From NCBI GenBank assembly GCA_002835675.1, contig PIZR01000006.1, positions 177,754 to 241,753 of the forward strand: 64,000 nucleotides of DNA, read 5' to 3'. The notes beneath the pieces are model-generated. The model was not told the origin of the DNA and searched no databases. It saw nothing but the letters and a program-made list of their open reading frames with translations. The translations under genes were made by a program, and so were the position numbers. Within the stretch, counting starts at the first letter, position 1; each line of letters begins with the position of its first letter. Shown one piece after another: positions 45,781 through 54,639 of this stretch. Source of the stretch: Bacillus sp. BA3 (GTDB lineage: Bacteria; Bacillota; Bacilli; Bacillales; DSM-1321).

Positions 45781-45818
45781 AAAACGGGCCCGACTCAATT
45801 GAGTCGGGCCCGTTTTTT
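45781..45818 (+). terminator. shared terminator, gabD and AI-2E exporter gene
   Basis: A perfect palindrome, AAAACGGGCCCGACTCAA with its complement, ending in TTTTTT, between convergent genes. Confidence 0.92.
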
Positions 45819-46924
45819 CATTCCAATATATCCTCTTCAAGCTTTTCCTCTTTTCGGATCCTGATGAATTTTACGATATTCAATACAATCGTTTTAACAA
45901 CGGAATAAGTCGGAACGGCCAAAATCATGCCGATGATACCGGCAATGTTTCCGGCGACGAGCAATAGGATGATGATGGTAAGCGGATGTGTGTTCAATTT
46001 CTTCCCGATGACTAACGGTGAAATGAAATTACCATCCAATTGCTGAATGACCGTTACAACCAGAATGACCAATAACGCCTCGGTCGGTGAATGAATCAAC
46101 GCCACAATGACAGCAGGAGCGGCTCCGATAAACGGACCTACATATGGAATGATATTGGTTACAGCGCCAATCAGCGCGAATAAGAACGCATATGGCAAAC
46201 CAATGATCAAATACCCGATGAACGTTCCGATCCCGACAAACATGCAAACAAGCATCTGCCCTTGTATGTATGTAGTAAGCGTCCCGCCAGTTTCCTGAAG
46301 CACTGTTAAAGCTGGTTTCCTATAGCGAACCGGGACGAATTTCATAATGGCGGCCGGAAGCTTATCCCCATCCTTCAACATATAAAACAGGATGAAAGGA
46401 ACCGTTACGACCACTAAAGTAATATTCGTCACTACGCTGAAAACGGAAGTTAAACTGTTCGTAATATTACTAGGTAAATCAGTCAAATATTTCTGAAGCG
46501 AATCCCCTACTTCTTGCAGAGGTACATAATCTTGTTCCACCGTCCATAAAAACCATTTTGACTCCGCTGAATCTTCAATGAACTTCCTTGTTTGATTGAA
46601 ATAATCCGGAAGGTTATTGATTAAATCCGTAACCTGTTTGGACAGTGAAGGTCCAACCAGACCGACCAGCAAACTAATCAATCCCAGGAAAAATACATAA
46701 AGCAATAATATCGCCAATCCCCTAGGCACTCTTCTTTTAACGAGGAAATCAACAGTGGGATTGAACAGGAAATAGAGAAAACCTGAAATCAAGATGGGAA
46801 AGAACAATGTCGAGGTAAAAATCACGATTGGTTCAAAAAGAAAAGAAATCTTTGTACCAACATAAAAAAGTAAAGACAATAGTAATAACTCTAACGTCCA
46901 AAAATGCAGTTTTTGCTTGAACAA
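45818..46924 (-). CDS. AI-2E family transporter (PerM/YueF-type membrane protein)
   Basis: 368 aa, seven to eight membrane helices. The family signature is PYAFLFALIGAVTNIIPYVG followed by PFIGAAPAVIVALI, with NFISPLVIGKKLNTHPLTII toward the C-terminus. Members include E. coli TqsA and PerM and various Na+/H+ antiporters, so export of autoinducer-2 is only one possibility. TTG start with GGAGGAG seven bases upstream. A charged C-terminal tail ends the protein inside the terminator. Confidence 0.87.
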   Translation of the reverse strand: MFKQKLHFWTLELLLLSLLFYVGTKISFLFEPIVIFTSTLFFPILISGFLYFLFNPTVDFLVKRRVPRGLAILLLYVFFLGLISLLVGLVGPSLSKQVTDLINNLPDYFNQTRKFIEDSAESKWFLWTVEQDYVPLQEVGDSLQKYLTDLPSNITNSLTSVFSVVTNITLVVVTVPFILFYMLKDGDKLPAAIMKFVPVRYRKPALTVLQETGGTLTTYIQGQMLVCMFVGIGTFIGYLIIGLPYAFLFALIGAVTNIIPYVGPFIGAAPAVIVALIHSPTEALLVILVVTVIQQLDGNFISPLVIGKKLNTHPLTIIILLLVAGNIAGIIGMILAVPTYSVVKTIVLNIVKFIRIRKEEKLEEDILE

Positions 46925-47222
46925 ATAATCTCCTCCACTATAAGCATTCTATATGACTCCTTATTTCTAAGGAAACGAAAAAATTCTATGTATGATAATC
47001 CTTCATTGTTAGCAGTTTACCATACTTCTATAACTTGAATGAATAATTATATACAAAAATAAAAGAAAAAAGCCTAAAGATACAGTTCCCTATCTTTTTG
47101 ATGGTTAAGCATCATTTTACACTTTAAATCTTTTATATGTTAGAGGAAAAAAACTAATATGCACCATCATGCAAATTGAAAGATTCATGGTTTTCCACCC
47201 AATACGGGAAACGGACCCAAAT
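46925..47222. other. intergenic, no gene seen
   Basis: AT-rich gap between two reverse-strand genes. AAAGATA ... TATCTTTTT near 47076-47098 could be a weak hairpin. Nothing else supported. Confidence 0.4.
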
Positions 47223-47258
47223 AAAAAAAACCCCGCTGTATTGGCGGGGTGGTTTTGA
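47223..47258 (-). terminator. terminator of CoA-transferase gene
   Basis: Reverse strand ACCCCGCC, AATAC loop, AGCGGGGTTTTTTTT. Confidence 0.88.
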
Positions 47259-47261
47259 GTC

Positions 47262-48788
47262 TTATTTTTGATCTTGAAGTACTGCTTCAAGCATCGTACC
47301 GTTTTTAGCTAGGTTTGTATGCCATGAAAATGCTTTTTCAAGAATGTGTGGAGTTTGATGCCCGCCAGTTTGTGCAACAGCTTCAGTGAAGTATGCACGA
47401 AGCTGTGGACGGTAGTCAGGATGCGCACAATTTTCAATGATTAACTCTACGCGCTCTTTTGGTGCCAAACCACGTAAATCAGCGATCCCTTGCTCTGTCA
47501 CTAATACATCCACATCATGTTCAGTATGATCCACATGAGAAACGAAAGGAACGATACTGGAAATCTTGCCGCCTTTTGCATATGATTTCGTTACGAAAAT
47601 GCCTAGGCGTGAGTTACGGGCAAAATCTCCCGATCCACCGATTCCATTCATCATTCTTGTCCCAGAAACATGTGTCGAGTTTACGTTACCATAGATATCA
47701 CACTCTAACGCTGTATTGATTGAAATCAAGCCAAGACGGCGGATGATTTCAGGATGGTTAGATATTTCTTGTGGACGAAGAACTAGTTTATCACGGTATT
47801 TTTCAAGTTCACCGTAAACTTGTTTACCTTTTTCTTCAGCTAATGTGATCGAACAACCTGAAGCGAATTTCACTTTTCCAGCATCGATTAAATCAAATAC
47901 CGCATCTTGCAGCACTTCTGAATAAACTTCCAAATCTTTAAATTCAGAATCAAGGAAGCCAGCGAATACAGCATTTGCCACTGAACCTACACCCGACTGA
48001 AGCGGAGCAAGGCTTTCAGTTAAACGGCCAGCCTTGATTTCTTCACGAAGGAAGTTAATGAGGTGGTTCGCGATTGTTGCAGTTTCTTCATCCGGCGGCA
48101 CGATTGTAGAAGGTGCATCAAGATCTGTAGAAATGACGATTCCCATTACTTTTTCAGGGTCAACCGCAATACCGATCGATCCAAGGCGATCACTAGCTTT
48201 AGTCATAGGAATCGGTTCGCGTTTCCCTTGTTCAGCTGGTGTATATATATCATGCATCCCTTCCAATCCTTCTGGATGGGACACGTTCAATTCAATGATT
48301 ACATGTTTAGCTTCTTGAACGAATATGGCTGAGTTACCTACAGAAGTTGTCGGGATGATCAATCCTTCTTCCGTAATCGCCAATGCTTCGATGATTGCAA
48401 AATCTATAGGTCCGACAATGCCTTGACGAACTTGTTCAGCTGTATGAGATAAATGTTGGTCCACATAAGTGACTTCATCAGCATTTATTTTATTGCGAAT
48501 GCCTTTATCCGCTTGGAACGGCAAACGTTTGTTTATGATACCGGCTTCCGCCATATGTTGATCGACTTCCGGTCCTAATGAAGCACCAGTATAAACGTCA
48601 ACTTTGAATTTTTCAGTTTTTGCTTTTTCAACTAGAGCCATCGGAATAACTTTAGCATCACCAGCACGGGTAAATCCACTCATCCCGAGTTTCATCCCAT
48701 CTTTAATCCATGAAGCTGCTTCTTCCGCTGTAACTACTTTCCCCTTAAATTGTTCATTGCGAATTTTTTTGAAAACGCTTTCGTTCAT
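47262..48788 (-). CDS. acetyl-CoA hydrolase / succinyl-CoA:acetate CoA-transferase
   Basis: 508 aa. Family of Ach1/Cat1-type CoA transferases that move CoA between succinate and acetate or hydrolyse acetyl-CoA. The N-terminal domain carries GMSGFTRAGDAKVIP, and the C-terminal domain has the covalent-intermediate Glu in SINTALECDIYGNVNSTHV and GIGGSGDFARNSRLGIFVT. Start ATG 48788 follows GGGGG; a longer frame upstream lacks a ribosome site. A cre-like sequence overlaps codons 2-7 (48770-48783). It follows the LytTR gene by about 130 bp on the same strand, suggesting that regulator controls it. Confidence 0.9.
   Translation of the reverse strand: MNESVFKKIRNEQFKGKVVTAEEAASWIKDGMKLGMSGFTRAGDAKVIPMALVEKAKTEKFKVDVYTGASLGPEVDQHMAEAGIINKRLPFQADKGIRNKINADEVTYVDQHLSHTAEQVRQGIVGPIDFAIIEALAITEEGLIIPTTSVGNSAIFVQEAKHVIIELNVSHPEGLEGMHDIYTPAEQGKREPIPMTKASDRLGSIGIAVDPEKVMGIVISTDLDAPSTIVPPDEETATIANHLINFLREEIKAGRLTESLAPLQSGVGSVANAVFAGFLDSEFKDLEVYSEVLQDAVFDLIDAGKVKFASGCSITLAEEKGKQVYGELEKYRDKLVLRPQEISNHPEIIRRLGLISINTALECDIYGNVNSTHVSGTRMMNGIGGSGDFARNSRLGIFVTKSYAKGGKISSIVPFVSHVDHTEHDVDVLVTEQGIADLRGLAPKERVELIIENCAHPDYRPQLRAYFTEAVAQTGGHQTPHILEKAFSWHTNLAKNGTMLEAVLQDQK
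48770..48783 (-). promoter_or_regulatory. candidate cre site inside the 5' end of the CoA-transferase gene
   Basis: Reverse strand CGAAAGCGTTTTCA agrees with the cre consensus TGNAANCGNWNNCA except the first base. It is coding DNA, so chance is possible. Confidence 0.4.
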
Positions 48789-48849
48789 ACAAAAGACCCC
48801 CATTTTCGCTTTTCTTACACTTAATTTTACCAATCCTGTGTAATCGTCA

Positions 48850-48865
48850 CATTCATTTTTGAATG
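48850..48865. promoter_or_regulatory. dyad upstream of CoA-transferase gene
   Basis: CATTCA-TTTT-TGAATG, perfect arms; shares the ATTCA-N4-TGAAT core seen near the sigma-54 promoters. No sigma-54 promoter is present here. Confidence 0.45.
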
Positions 48866-48918
48866 AAAAGCCTTAAATAGGGCATAAACCAGCATTTTAT
48901 TCACACAAGGGAGAATCA

Positions 48919-49569
48919 TTAAAATCCTAAAGCCCTCCTGAATTGACTTGCATACGTTTGACTGACCTGGATTTTGGAATTGTCTTTCATTATCAGTAAA
49001 AATGTAGAATGAAAATCGGGAAGGATTTCTTTAATATAGTTGATATTGACGATGTACGAACGATGCACGCGAATGAATAAATCACTAGGTAAAATGAATT
49101 CCAATTCACTTAAATTCATTTTATGAAATCCACTCACACGTTCGGACTGAATTTTAGTTTTCCTATTTTGAGCTTCCAGATACATAATTTCATCATATGG
49201 AAGCGGTATCCAGCGATCTTCGGTTTTAATGGTCAAGAATGATGTCGGTAAAATTAATGGCTTTGTCGGCAAGATGGCCGTGACCGCTCCTAAAGGATTG
49301 CCCTGGTCCATGATAGGAACACTCAGCCCATAATAAGGTACGCCAAATACATTGCTTTCAACCTGCACCCCTATTTTTTTACGGACACTCAGTGCTTTAT
49401 ATGTCGCTGTGTTTTCACTGATTAAATCACCTGGTTTTATTCTTAAATCAACTTGTTTGCTCGGTTGATAATAAATGTATTTTTCGGAATCAGCCACAGA
49501 AATTGAAGCATCCTTCGGTACAAATTCCCTGATGATATTTAAAACGGATTCGACCGTAAATTGATCCAT
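48919..49569 (-). CDS. LytTR-domain transcriptional regulator
   Basis: 216 aa. The C-terminal half is a LytTR DNA-binding domain: IPLPYDEIMYLEAQNRKTKI, FIRVHRSYIVNINYIKEI and SKIQVSQTYASQFRRALGF. The N-terminal half (residues about 10-110) is not a receiver domain: it lacks the Asp/Lys phosphorylation residues and looks like a PAS- or GAF-like sensor (ADSEKYIYYQPSKQVDLRIK, GVPYYGLSVPIMDQGNPLGA). A one-component sensor is thus likely; its ligand is unknown. Start ATG follows AAGAGGTGAAAGG. Upstream of the CoA-transferase gene, same direction. Confidence 0.85.
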   Translation of the reverse strand: MDQFTVESVLNIIREFVPKDASISVADSEKYIYYQPSKQVDLRIKPGDLISENTATYKALSVRKKIGVQVESNVFGVPYYGLSVPIMDQGNPLGAVTAILPTKPLILPTSFLTIKTEDRWIPLPYDEIMYLEAQNRKTKIQSERVSGFHKMNLSELEFILPSDLFIRVHRSYIVNINYIKEILPDFHSTFLLIMKDNSKIQVSQTYASQFRRALGF

Positions 49570-49866
49570 TTCCTTTCACCTCTTAAAAGAACATATTAAT
49601 AATTTCCCTATTATTAAACAGGGCATTCATAAAATAATTCATCATTTTTTGGAAAACTTACATTTTTTTGAATTTATTATTCATAAAATTAAAGAAAAAT
49701 TGAAATAACTAAGCGAAAAGCGTCAAAAAAGGCAAAAAAATCGTATTTAAATTTACATCCTTATTCATTATAGTTGGAAAGCTCCCCGATTTCCATGGGG
49801 GATTCAAGAAAAAAGTTTCCTTATATACTAACATTTAAATGTCGCGAGGGTGGAAATCAAACGCAT
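49570..49866. other. AT-rich intergenic region
   Basis: Contains several ATTCAT repeats (49626-49700) upstream of the LytTR gene, possibly promoter or autoregulatory sites. No gene seen. Confidence 0.35.
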
Positions 49867-49903
49867 AAAAAAGCCGCTCTCCCCATATAGGATAACGGCT
49901 AAA
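49867..49903 (-). terminator. terminator of amtB-glnK operon
   Basis: Reverse strand TAGCCG ... CGGCTTTTTTATG, stem of about six with a bulged inner stem (ATCC/GGAG). Confidence 0.65.
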
Positions 49904-49905
49904 GG

Positions 49906-50088
49906 TCATTTTTTAAAACGGGGATTTTGAAACGAGGATTTTATTCTTAAAGATAGTATCTCTTCTAGATTTTTCAGTGGCAATTCCAATAAAAAGGGTC
50001 GGTCATCAGGTTGATATACATCCTCTGAAATGAGCGTATTAACGATCTTCTGTTTTTTTGCATTAACAATTCGGACCAGTCTCCCCAT
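49906..50088 (-). CDS. small protein downstream of glnK, unknown function
   Basis: 60 aa from ATG 50088 (MGRLVRIVNAKKQKIVNTLI), with a GGGAGC-type ribosome site; an open frame runs further upstream to 50151 into glnK but lacks a site. It is charged, ends in basic residues (SFQNPRFKK) and has no membrane segment. The glnK stop is 52 bp upstream with no terminator between, and a terminator follows its own stop, so it is the third gene of the ammonium operon. I do not recognise the family. Confidence 0.6.
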   Translation of the reverse strand: MGRLVRIVNAKKQKIVNTLISEDVYQPDDRPFLLELPLKNLEEILSLRIKSSFQNPRFKK

Positions 50089-50140
50089 TTTCAGCTCCCT
50101 TTCTTTAATCAACTGTATCCGGCACATTCGGCCGGACCAT

Positions 50141-50503
50141 TCAGATGTCATTCTTTAACGCATCATGACCTTCTTTTCCGGTACGGATATTCACAACATT
50201 CGCCAATTCATAAATGAAGATTTTTCCGTCACCTGGTTTACCTGTACTCAGGAATTTCCTTGCTACATCCACAACATCCTGAACTGGCACTTCACACACG
50301 ACGATTTCGATTTTCATTCGATCATGTAGTGACATTTCACGATTTCTGCCTCTATAGGTTTCCACATAACTTTTCTGAAGACCCGTTCCTTTTACTTCCG
50401 ATACAGTCATTCCGCTTACCCCTATTTTTGCAAGTTCCGCTTTGAATTGTTCAAACTTGATCGGACGTGTAATGATTTCTATTTTGGTTAAAACCTCGGA
50501 CAT
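50141..50503 (-). CDS. glnK: nitrogen regulatory PII protein GlnK
   Basis: 120 aa PII trimer subunit that senses 2-oxoglutarate and ATP/ADP, blocks the ammonium channel and, in B. subtilis, interacts with TnrA. Motifs: KIEIITRPIKFEQFKAELAK, T-loop KSYVETYRGRNREMSLHD, B-loop STGKPGDGKIFIYEL and C-loop NIRTGKEGHDAL. The T-loop Tyr of the usual uridylylation site region is at TYRG. Starts 15 bp after amtB, standard nrgAB arrangement. Confidence 0.95.
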   Translation of the reverse strand: MSEVLTKIEIITRPIKFEQFKAELAKIGVSGMTVSEVKGTGLQKSYVETYRGRNREMSLHDRMKIEIVVCEVPVQDVVDVARKFLSTGKPGDGKIFIYELANVVNIRTGKEGHDALKNDI

Positions 50504-50518
50504 ATGAGCAACCCCCTT

Positions 50519-51733
50519 TTAAATGGATTCGTGATAAGCTTTTTCTCCATGAAGTGTAAGATCAAGCCCCATTGACTCATCTTCTTCACTGACACGCAAC
50601 GGTACGAAAAGGTTAATGACTTTAGCAACGACATATGTGACCACGGCAACGAAGATATATGTCGCAATGATCGCTACAAGCTGCTTCCACAACAAGTTGA
50701 AATCTCCATAGAATAAACCATCTGCACCGTTTTCGTTAATGGATGTGGTCGCGAATAAACCTGTAGCGATCCCACCCCATGTCCCCCCAATCCCGTGCAA
50801 TCCGAAAGCATCAAGTGCATCATCGTAACCGAGTTTATTCTTCAGGAAGAATACGCCCCAGAAACATACGGCACCACCAATGACACCGATGATGATGGAA
50901 GAGGCAGGGGTTACGAATCCGCAAGCAGGTGTAATGGCCACCAAGCCAGAAATAGCTCCTGATACCGCACCCAGCAATGTTGCCTTTTTATTAGCCATAT
51001 ACTCAACGATCAGCCAGCCTATGATACCAGCAGCGGCCGCAACAGCTGTATTGACGAATACATTCATCGCCACTTCATTGATTGTCAGTGCGCTTCCGAC
51101 GTTGAAGCCGTACCAACCGAACCATATTAATGATCCGCCAAGGAATGTTAAAGGAAGATTATGCGGTGCACTGTCACCCGACTCTTTCCTTTTACCTAAC
51201 ATGATCGCTAAAACCAGACCTGCAACCCCTGAAGAAATATGAACAACGTTGCCGCCTGCAAAGTCAAGTGTACCAAGTTCCGCTAACCAGCCGCCTCCCC
51301 ATACCCAGTGTGCAACGGGAGCGTATACGAATAAAGACCAAAGGATCGTAAAAATCAGGAATGCTGAAAATCTCATCCGCTCGGCAATGCCACCTGCAAT
51401 GATCGAGACGGTTAAAACGGCAAAAGTCATTTGGAATAACATGAACAAACTATGAGGAATCGTTTCACTGTATGGTCCAGGTGCAAAGCCTACATCCTTT
51501 AAGCCAACCCAGTCCAGACCTCCCAGAAGTGTATTACCAGGTGAAAATGATAATGAATACCCAATCAGCACCCAAAGAATCGAAATGACAGCCAATGGCA
51601 TATAGCTATGCATTGCCGTATTCAGGACATTTTTACTTTTTACCATCCCTCCATAAAACAGGGCAATCCCTGGTGTCATTAACCAAACCATCATTGTCGC
51701 CAAAAACATGAATACCGAATCTGCCATTTGCAT
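50519..51733 (-). CDS. amtB: ammonium transporter AmtB (NrgA)
   Basis: 404 aa, eleven-helix Amt/Rh channel conducting ammonium. Family motifs: DSVFMFLATMMVWLMTPGIA, FYGGMVKSKNVLNTAMHS, DFAGGNVVHISSGVAGLVLA (with Asp-Phe-Ala-Gly-Gly signature), WFGWYGFNVGSALTI and DDALDAFGLHGIGGTWGGIA with the twin-His pore residues H in VVHISSG and LHGIGG. Two TnrA-type boxes precede it, so expression under nitrogen limitation is expected. Cotranscribed with glnK. Start ATG with GGGGGA upstream. Confidence 0.96.
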   Translation of the reverse strand: MQMADSVFMFLATMMVWLMTPGIALFYGGMVKSKNVLNTAMHSYMPLAVISILWVLIGYSLSFSPGNTLLGGLDWVGLKDVGFAPGPYSETIPHSLFMLFQMTFAVLTVSIIAGGIAERMRFSAFLIFTILWSLFVYAPVAHWVWGGGWLAELGTLDFAGGNVVHISSGVAGLVLAIMLGKRKESGDSAPHNLPLTFLGGSLIWFGWYGFNVGSALTINEVAMNVFVNTAVAAAAGIIGWLIVEYMANKKATLLGAVSGAISGLVAITPACGFVTPASSIIIGVIGGAVCFWGVFFLKNKLGYDDALDAFGLHGIGGTWGGIATGLFATTSINENGADGLFYGDFNLLWKQLVAIIATYIFVAVVTYVVAKVINLFVPLRVSEEDESMGLDLTLHGEKAYHESI

Positions 51734-51761
51734 ACTGTTTTTTCCCCCTTGTTTTTGTATA

Positions 51762-51778
51762 TGTTATGTTTATTAACA
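51762..51778. promoter_or_regulatory. TnrA/GlnR box, promoter-proximal
   Basis: TGTTATGTTTATTAACA: TGTNA-N7-TNACA, exact. 29 bp before the amtB start codon. Confidence 0.8.
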
Positions 51779-51853
51779 CTATTATGTTATATTTTTTATC
51801 ATATACTTAATTTTCTAATAATTCAACTTAATTTTTATATTTCATAAAAAAGA

Positions 51854-51870
51854 TGTTAGGTTATATAACA
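51854..51870. promoter_or_regulatory. TnrA/GlnR box, distal
   Basis: TGTTAGGTTATATAACA: TGTNA-N7-TNACA, exact. 92 bp (about nine turns) upstream of the proximal box, an activating position for TnrA. Confidence 0.85.
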
Positions 51871-51993
51871 TCACTGTGAATAAAGGCTTAGATAATTTGA
51901 TTTTTTTGTCTTATAATTAATTTTCCACCTTTTTACGACTCCATTACTATTACATTTACCCCTCTGCCTATGTCACACTTCAAAAAAACCAAT

Positions 51994-52023
51994 AAAAAAA
52001 AGGCCCTCATATTGAGGACCCTC
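51994..52023 (-). terminator. cstA-ybdD terminator
   Basis: Reverse strand GGGTCCTC, AATAT loop, GAGGGCC, TTTTTTTT. Confidence 0.88.
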
Positions 52024-52036
52024 AAAAAATATTCAA

Positions 52037-52240
52037 TTAACAGCAACGAGACACTTTCCCACCCTTTGCGTTATACCGTTCATCCTGGGCTTCGCAGAAA
52101 AATTCTTTCCTGGTTTTCACGCGCTCTTCAGGATGATGCTTTTTCATATGTGCCACATACGTATCATAACTTGGCACGCCGACGAGCAAACTGACGAATT
52201 GCTTTCTGTAGCTGAGAATTGTAATTATTCTTTTCAACAT
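52037..52240 (-). CDS. YbdD/YjiX family small protein
   Basis: 67 aa, the size and pattern of YbdD/YjiX proteins that accompany CstA-type peptide/pyruvate transporters: SLLVGVPSYDTYVAHMKKHH followed by PEERVKTRKEFF; ends in CC. Family function is not settled; it is thought to assist the transporter. Start ATG 52240 follows GGGAGGGA. It begins 14 bp after the cstA stop. Confidence 0.88.
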   Translation of the reverse strand: MLKRIITILSYRKQFVSLLVGVPSYDTYVAHMKKHHPEERVKTRKEFFCEAQDERYNAKGGKVSRCC

Positions 52241-52253
52241 TGCTTTCCCTCCC

Positions 52254-54317
52254 TTATGACGACCTTGATACATAAGGCGTTTCATGTAAATCTATTTTCT
52301 GGTTCTTCAAGACTTTTATCCATAACCTAATGGCAGATATCAGGACAGTGATCACCACGATCATGAAGATGGCACATAGAGCAGCATCCACATAATCATT
52401 GACGATAACCCGCTTCATCTCGGCCAGATTGGCTGCAGGAGCAAGAACTTCCCCACTATCATAAGCCGCTTTAAATTTATCCTTATGTGCTAAAAAGCCA
52501 ATTGCCGGGTTTTCATGGAACAGCTTCTGCCACCCTGCCGTCATGGTTACTATCAACAAGAATGTAGTGGGCACAAGAGTGACCCATGTGTACGCTTTTT
52601 TGCCCATTTTGAAAAGGACCGTCGTCCCAAGCAGCAACGCAATGGCGGAAAGCATCTGATTCGCAATTCCAAACAATGGCCAAAGGGTATTGATCCCGCC
52701 AAGAGGATCAATGACCCCTTGATAAAGGAAGTACCCCCAACCGATTACACAAATGGCAGTTGCAATTATATTAGGCAGCCATTTATTCGTTTCGGCAAAT
52801 GGTTTGTAAAAGGTGCCGATGATATCCTGTATCATAAAACGTCCCACCCTGGTTCCTGCATCAATGGTGGTCAATATGAACAATGCCTCGAACAAGATCG
52901 CGAAATGATACCAGAACGCCATCAGGGACGCCCCCCCAATCACTTGCGAGAAGATATGGGCCATGCCGATTGCAAAGGTCGGTGCTCCTCCAGTACGGGA
53001 TATGATGGTCTCTTCCCCAACATCGTCTGCAAGGCCGGTAATCATCTCAGGTGTCACAAGGAAACCCCAATCGGATATGGTAGCAGCCACTTGCGCTGGT
53101 TCCGTTCCCACAACGGCTCCCGGGCTGTTAATGGCAAAATAGATACCTGGCGTCAATACACATGCGGCAATCATCGCCATGATGGCTACAAAGGATTCAG
53201 TCAACATCGCCCCGTATCCGATTGGACGTGCATGCGATTCGCGTTCAATCATCTTAGGAGTTGTACCTGAGGAAACGAGTGCATGGAATCCCGATACCGC
53301 TCCACAAGCGATCGTAATGAATAAGAACGGGAATAAATTTCCGGAAAATACAGGTCCTGTTCCATCGATGAATTGAGTGACTGCAGGCATTTCAAGGCTC
53401 GGCATGACAATAAAGATACCAAGTGCAAGTCCGATGATCGTACCGATTTTCAAGAATGTACTTAAATAATCACGCGGTGCCAATAACATCCATACAGGCA
53501 AAACAGAGGCAACGAAACCGTAGACAATCAACATGATGGCAATCGTTTCCCCGCTGAAAGTGAACATTGGCGCCAATGTTGCACTCTCGGCTACAAAGCG
53601 GCCGAAATATAACGCGAGCATCAAAAGTATGATTCCGATAATCGACCCTTCACCAACCCGTCCCGGCCTTATATAACGCATGTAAATGCCCATAAGGACT
53701 GCAATCGGTATGGTCGAGGCAATCGTAAACATTCCCCACGGACTGCCCACCAGCGCTTTTACGACAACCAGGGCAAGTACCGCCAATAAAATGATCATGA
53801 TACCGAGGATACCGATCATCGCTATCAAGCCTGTAATCGGTCCAATTTCCTCTTTGATCATCTCTCCCAACGATTTGCCGTTACGGCGCATCGAACCGAA
53901 AAGAATGATGAAATCCTGTACGGCACCAGCCAAAACAACTCCGACTACAAGCCATAGCGTCCCTGGCAAATATCCCATCTGCGCTGCAAGGATGGGACCT
54001 ACCAGAGGGCCAGCTCCGGCAATTGCTGCAAAATGGTGGCCAAACAACACCCATTTGTTTGTAGGAACATAATCTTTCCCATCATTATTCGCTTCCGATG
54101 GAGTCTGGCGATTGTCATCTAGCTCAAACACTTTCCGTGCAATGAATTTACTATAAAAGCGGTATGCAATTGAATAAACACAGAGTGCTGCAGTGACAAT
54201 CCACATGGCATTGATGCTTTCCCCCCGGTTTAGCGCGACGAAACCAAAACTCACCGCCCCCAAAGCAGATATGATCCCCCAAAGTACGACTGACTTAAGC
54301 GCTTTCATTTTTTCCAT
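52254..54317 (-). CDS. cstA: carbon starvation protein CstA (pyruvate/peptide transporter family)
   Basis: 687 aa, about sixteen membrane helices. CstA motifs: GHHFAAIAGAGPLVGPILAA near residue 90, TLWLVVGVVLAGAVQDFIIL, CGAVSGFHALVSSGTTPKM, and C-terminal WPLFGIANQMLSAIALLLGT with TTIDAGTRVGRFMIQD. CstA was described as a starvation-induced peptide transporter in E. coli; the related BtsT carries pyruvate. Start ATG 54317 sits right after GGAGGGGAG; a second ATG at 54308 is possible. Operon with ybdD. Confidence 0.92.
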   Translation of the reverse strand: MEKMKALKSVVLWGIISALGAVSFGFVALNRGESINAMWIVTAALCVYSIAYRFYSKFIARKVFELDDNRQTPSEANNDGKDYVPTNKWVLFGHHFAAIAGAGPLVGPILAAQMGYLPGTLWLVVGVVLAGAVQDFIILFGSMRRNGKSLGEMIKEEIGPITGLIAMIGILGIMIILLAVLALVVVKALVGSPWGMFTIASTIPIAVLMGIYMRYIRPGRVGEGSIIGIILLMLALYFGRFVAESATLAPMFTFSGETIAIMLIVYGFVASVLPVWMLLAPRDYLSTFLKIGTIIGLALGIFIVMPSLEMPAVTQFIDGTGPVFSGNLFPFLFITIACGAVSGFHALVSSGTTPKMIERESHARPIGYGAMLTESFVAIMAMIAACVLTPGIYFAINSPGAVVGTEPAQVAATISDWGFLVTPEMITGLADDVGEETIISRTGGAPTFAIGMAHIFSQVIGGASLMAFWYHFAILFEALFILTTIDAGTRVGRFMIQDIIGTFYKPFAETNKWLPNIIATAICVIGWGYFLYQGVIDPLGGINTLWPLFGIANQMLSAIALLLGTTVLFKMGKKAYTWVTLVPTTFLLIVTMTAGWQKLFHENPAIGFLAHKDKFKAAYDSGEVLAPAANLAEMKRVIVNDYVDAALCAIFMIVVITVLISAIRLWIKVLKNQKIDLHETPYVSRSS

Positions 54318-54639
54318 CTCCCCTCCATTGAACTATTTTACAACTATAAAAAACCTTCATTTATAAGGGACCTGGGCTTTACTCCCCATGCCCATTAAAT
54401 TTAAAGAATTTTATATATATTCTGAATTATATGTCACCATAAGGATTTTTAGCAATAGTAAATTGGTCAATTTGTAAAGTATTTTCCATTATTTTGTCGA
54501 TAATTACCTCTTTTCCCACCAATATGGATTTATGAATTCACACTCTTTATAAGAACCGCATTGGGTAAATAACCTCATTTTTAGTAGGTGCATCATTAAA
54601 TGAAACGGAAGTTGTCCTTGTTATTGGACCAACAACAAA
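54318..54639. other. intergenic, cstA upstream region
   Basis: AT-rich, no coding region. Presumably carries the cstA promoter. I looked for a cre site and did not see a convincing one. Confidence 0.4.

Noticed and set aside
52515..53270. 251-codon forward ORF
   Set aside because: Entirely antisense to cstA, whose product is unmistakable; composition (His/Gly/Arg-rich) is that of a shadow frame.
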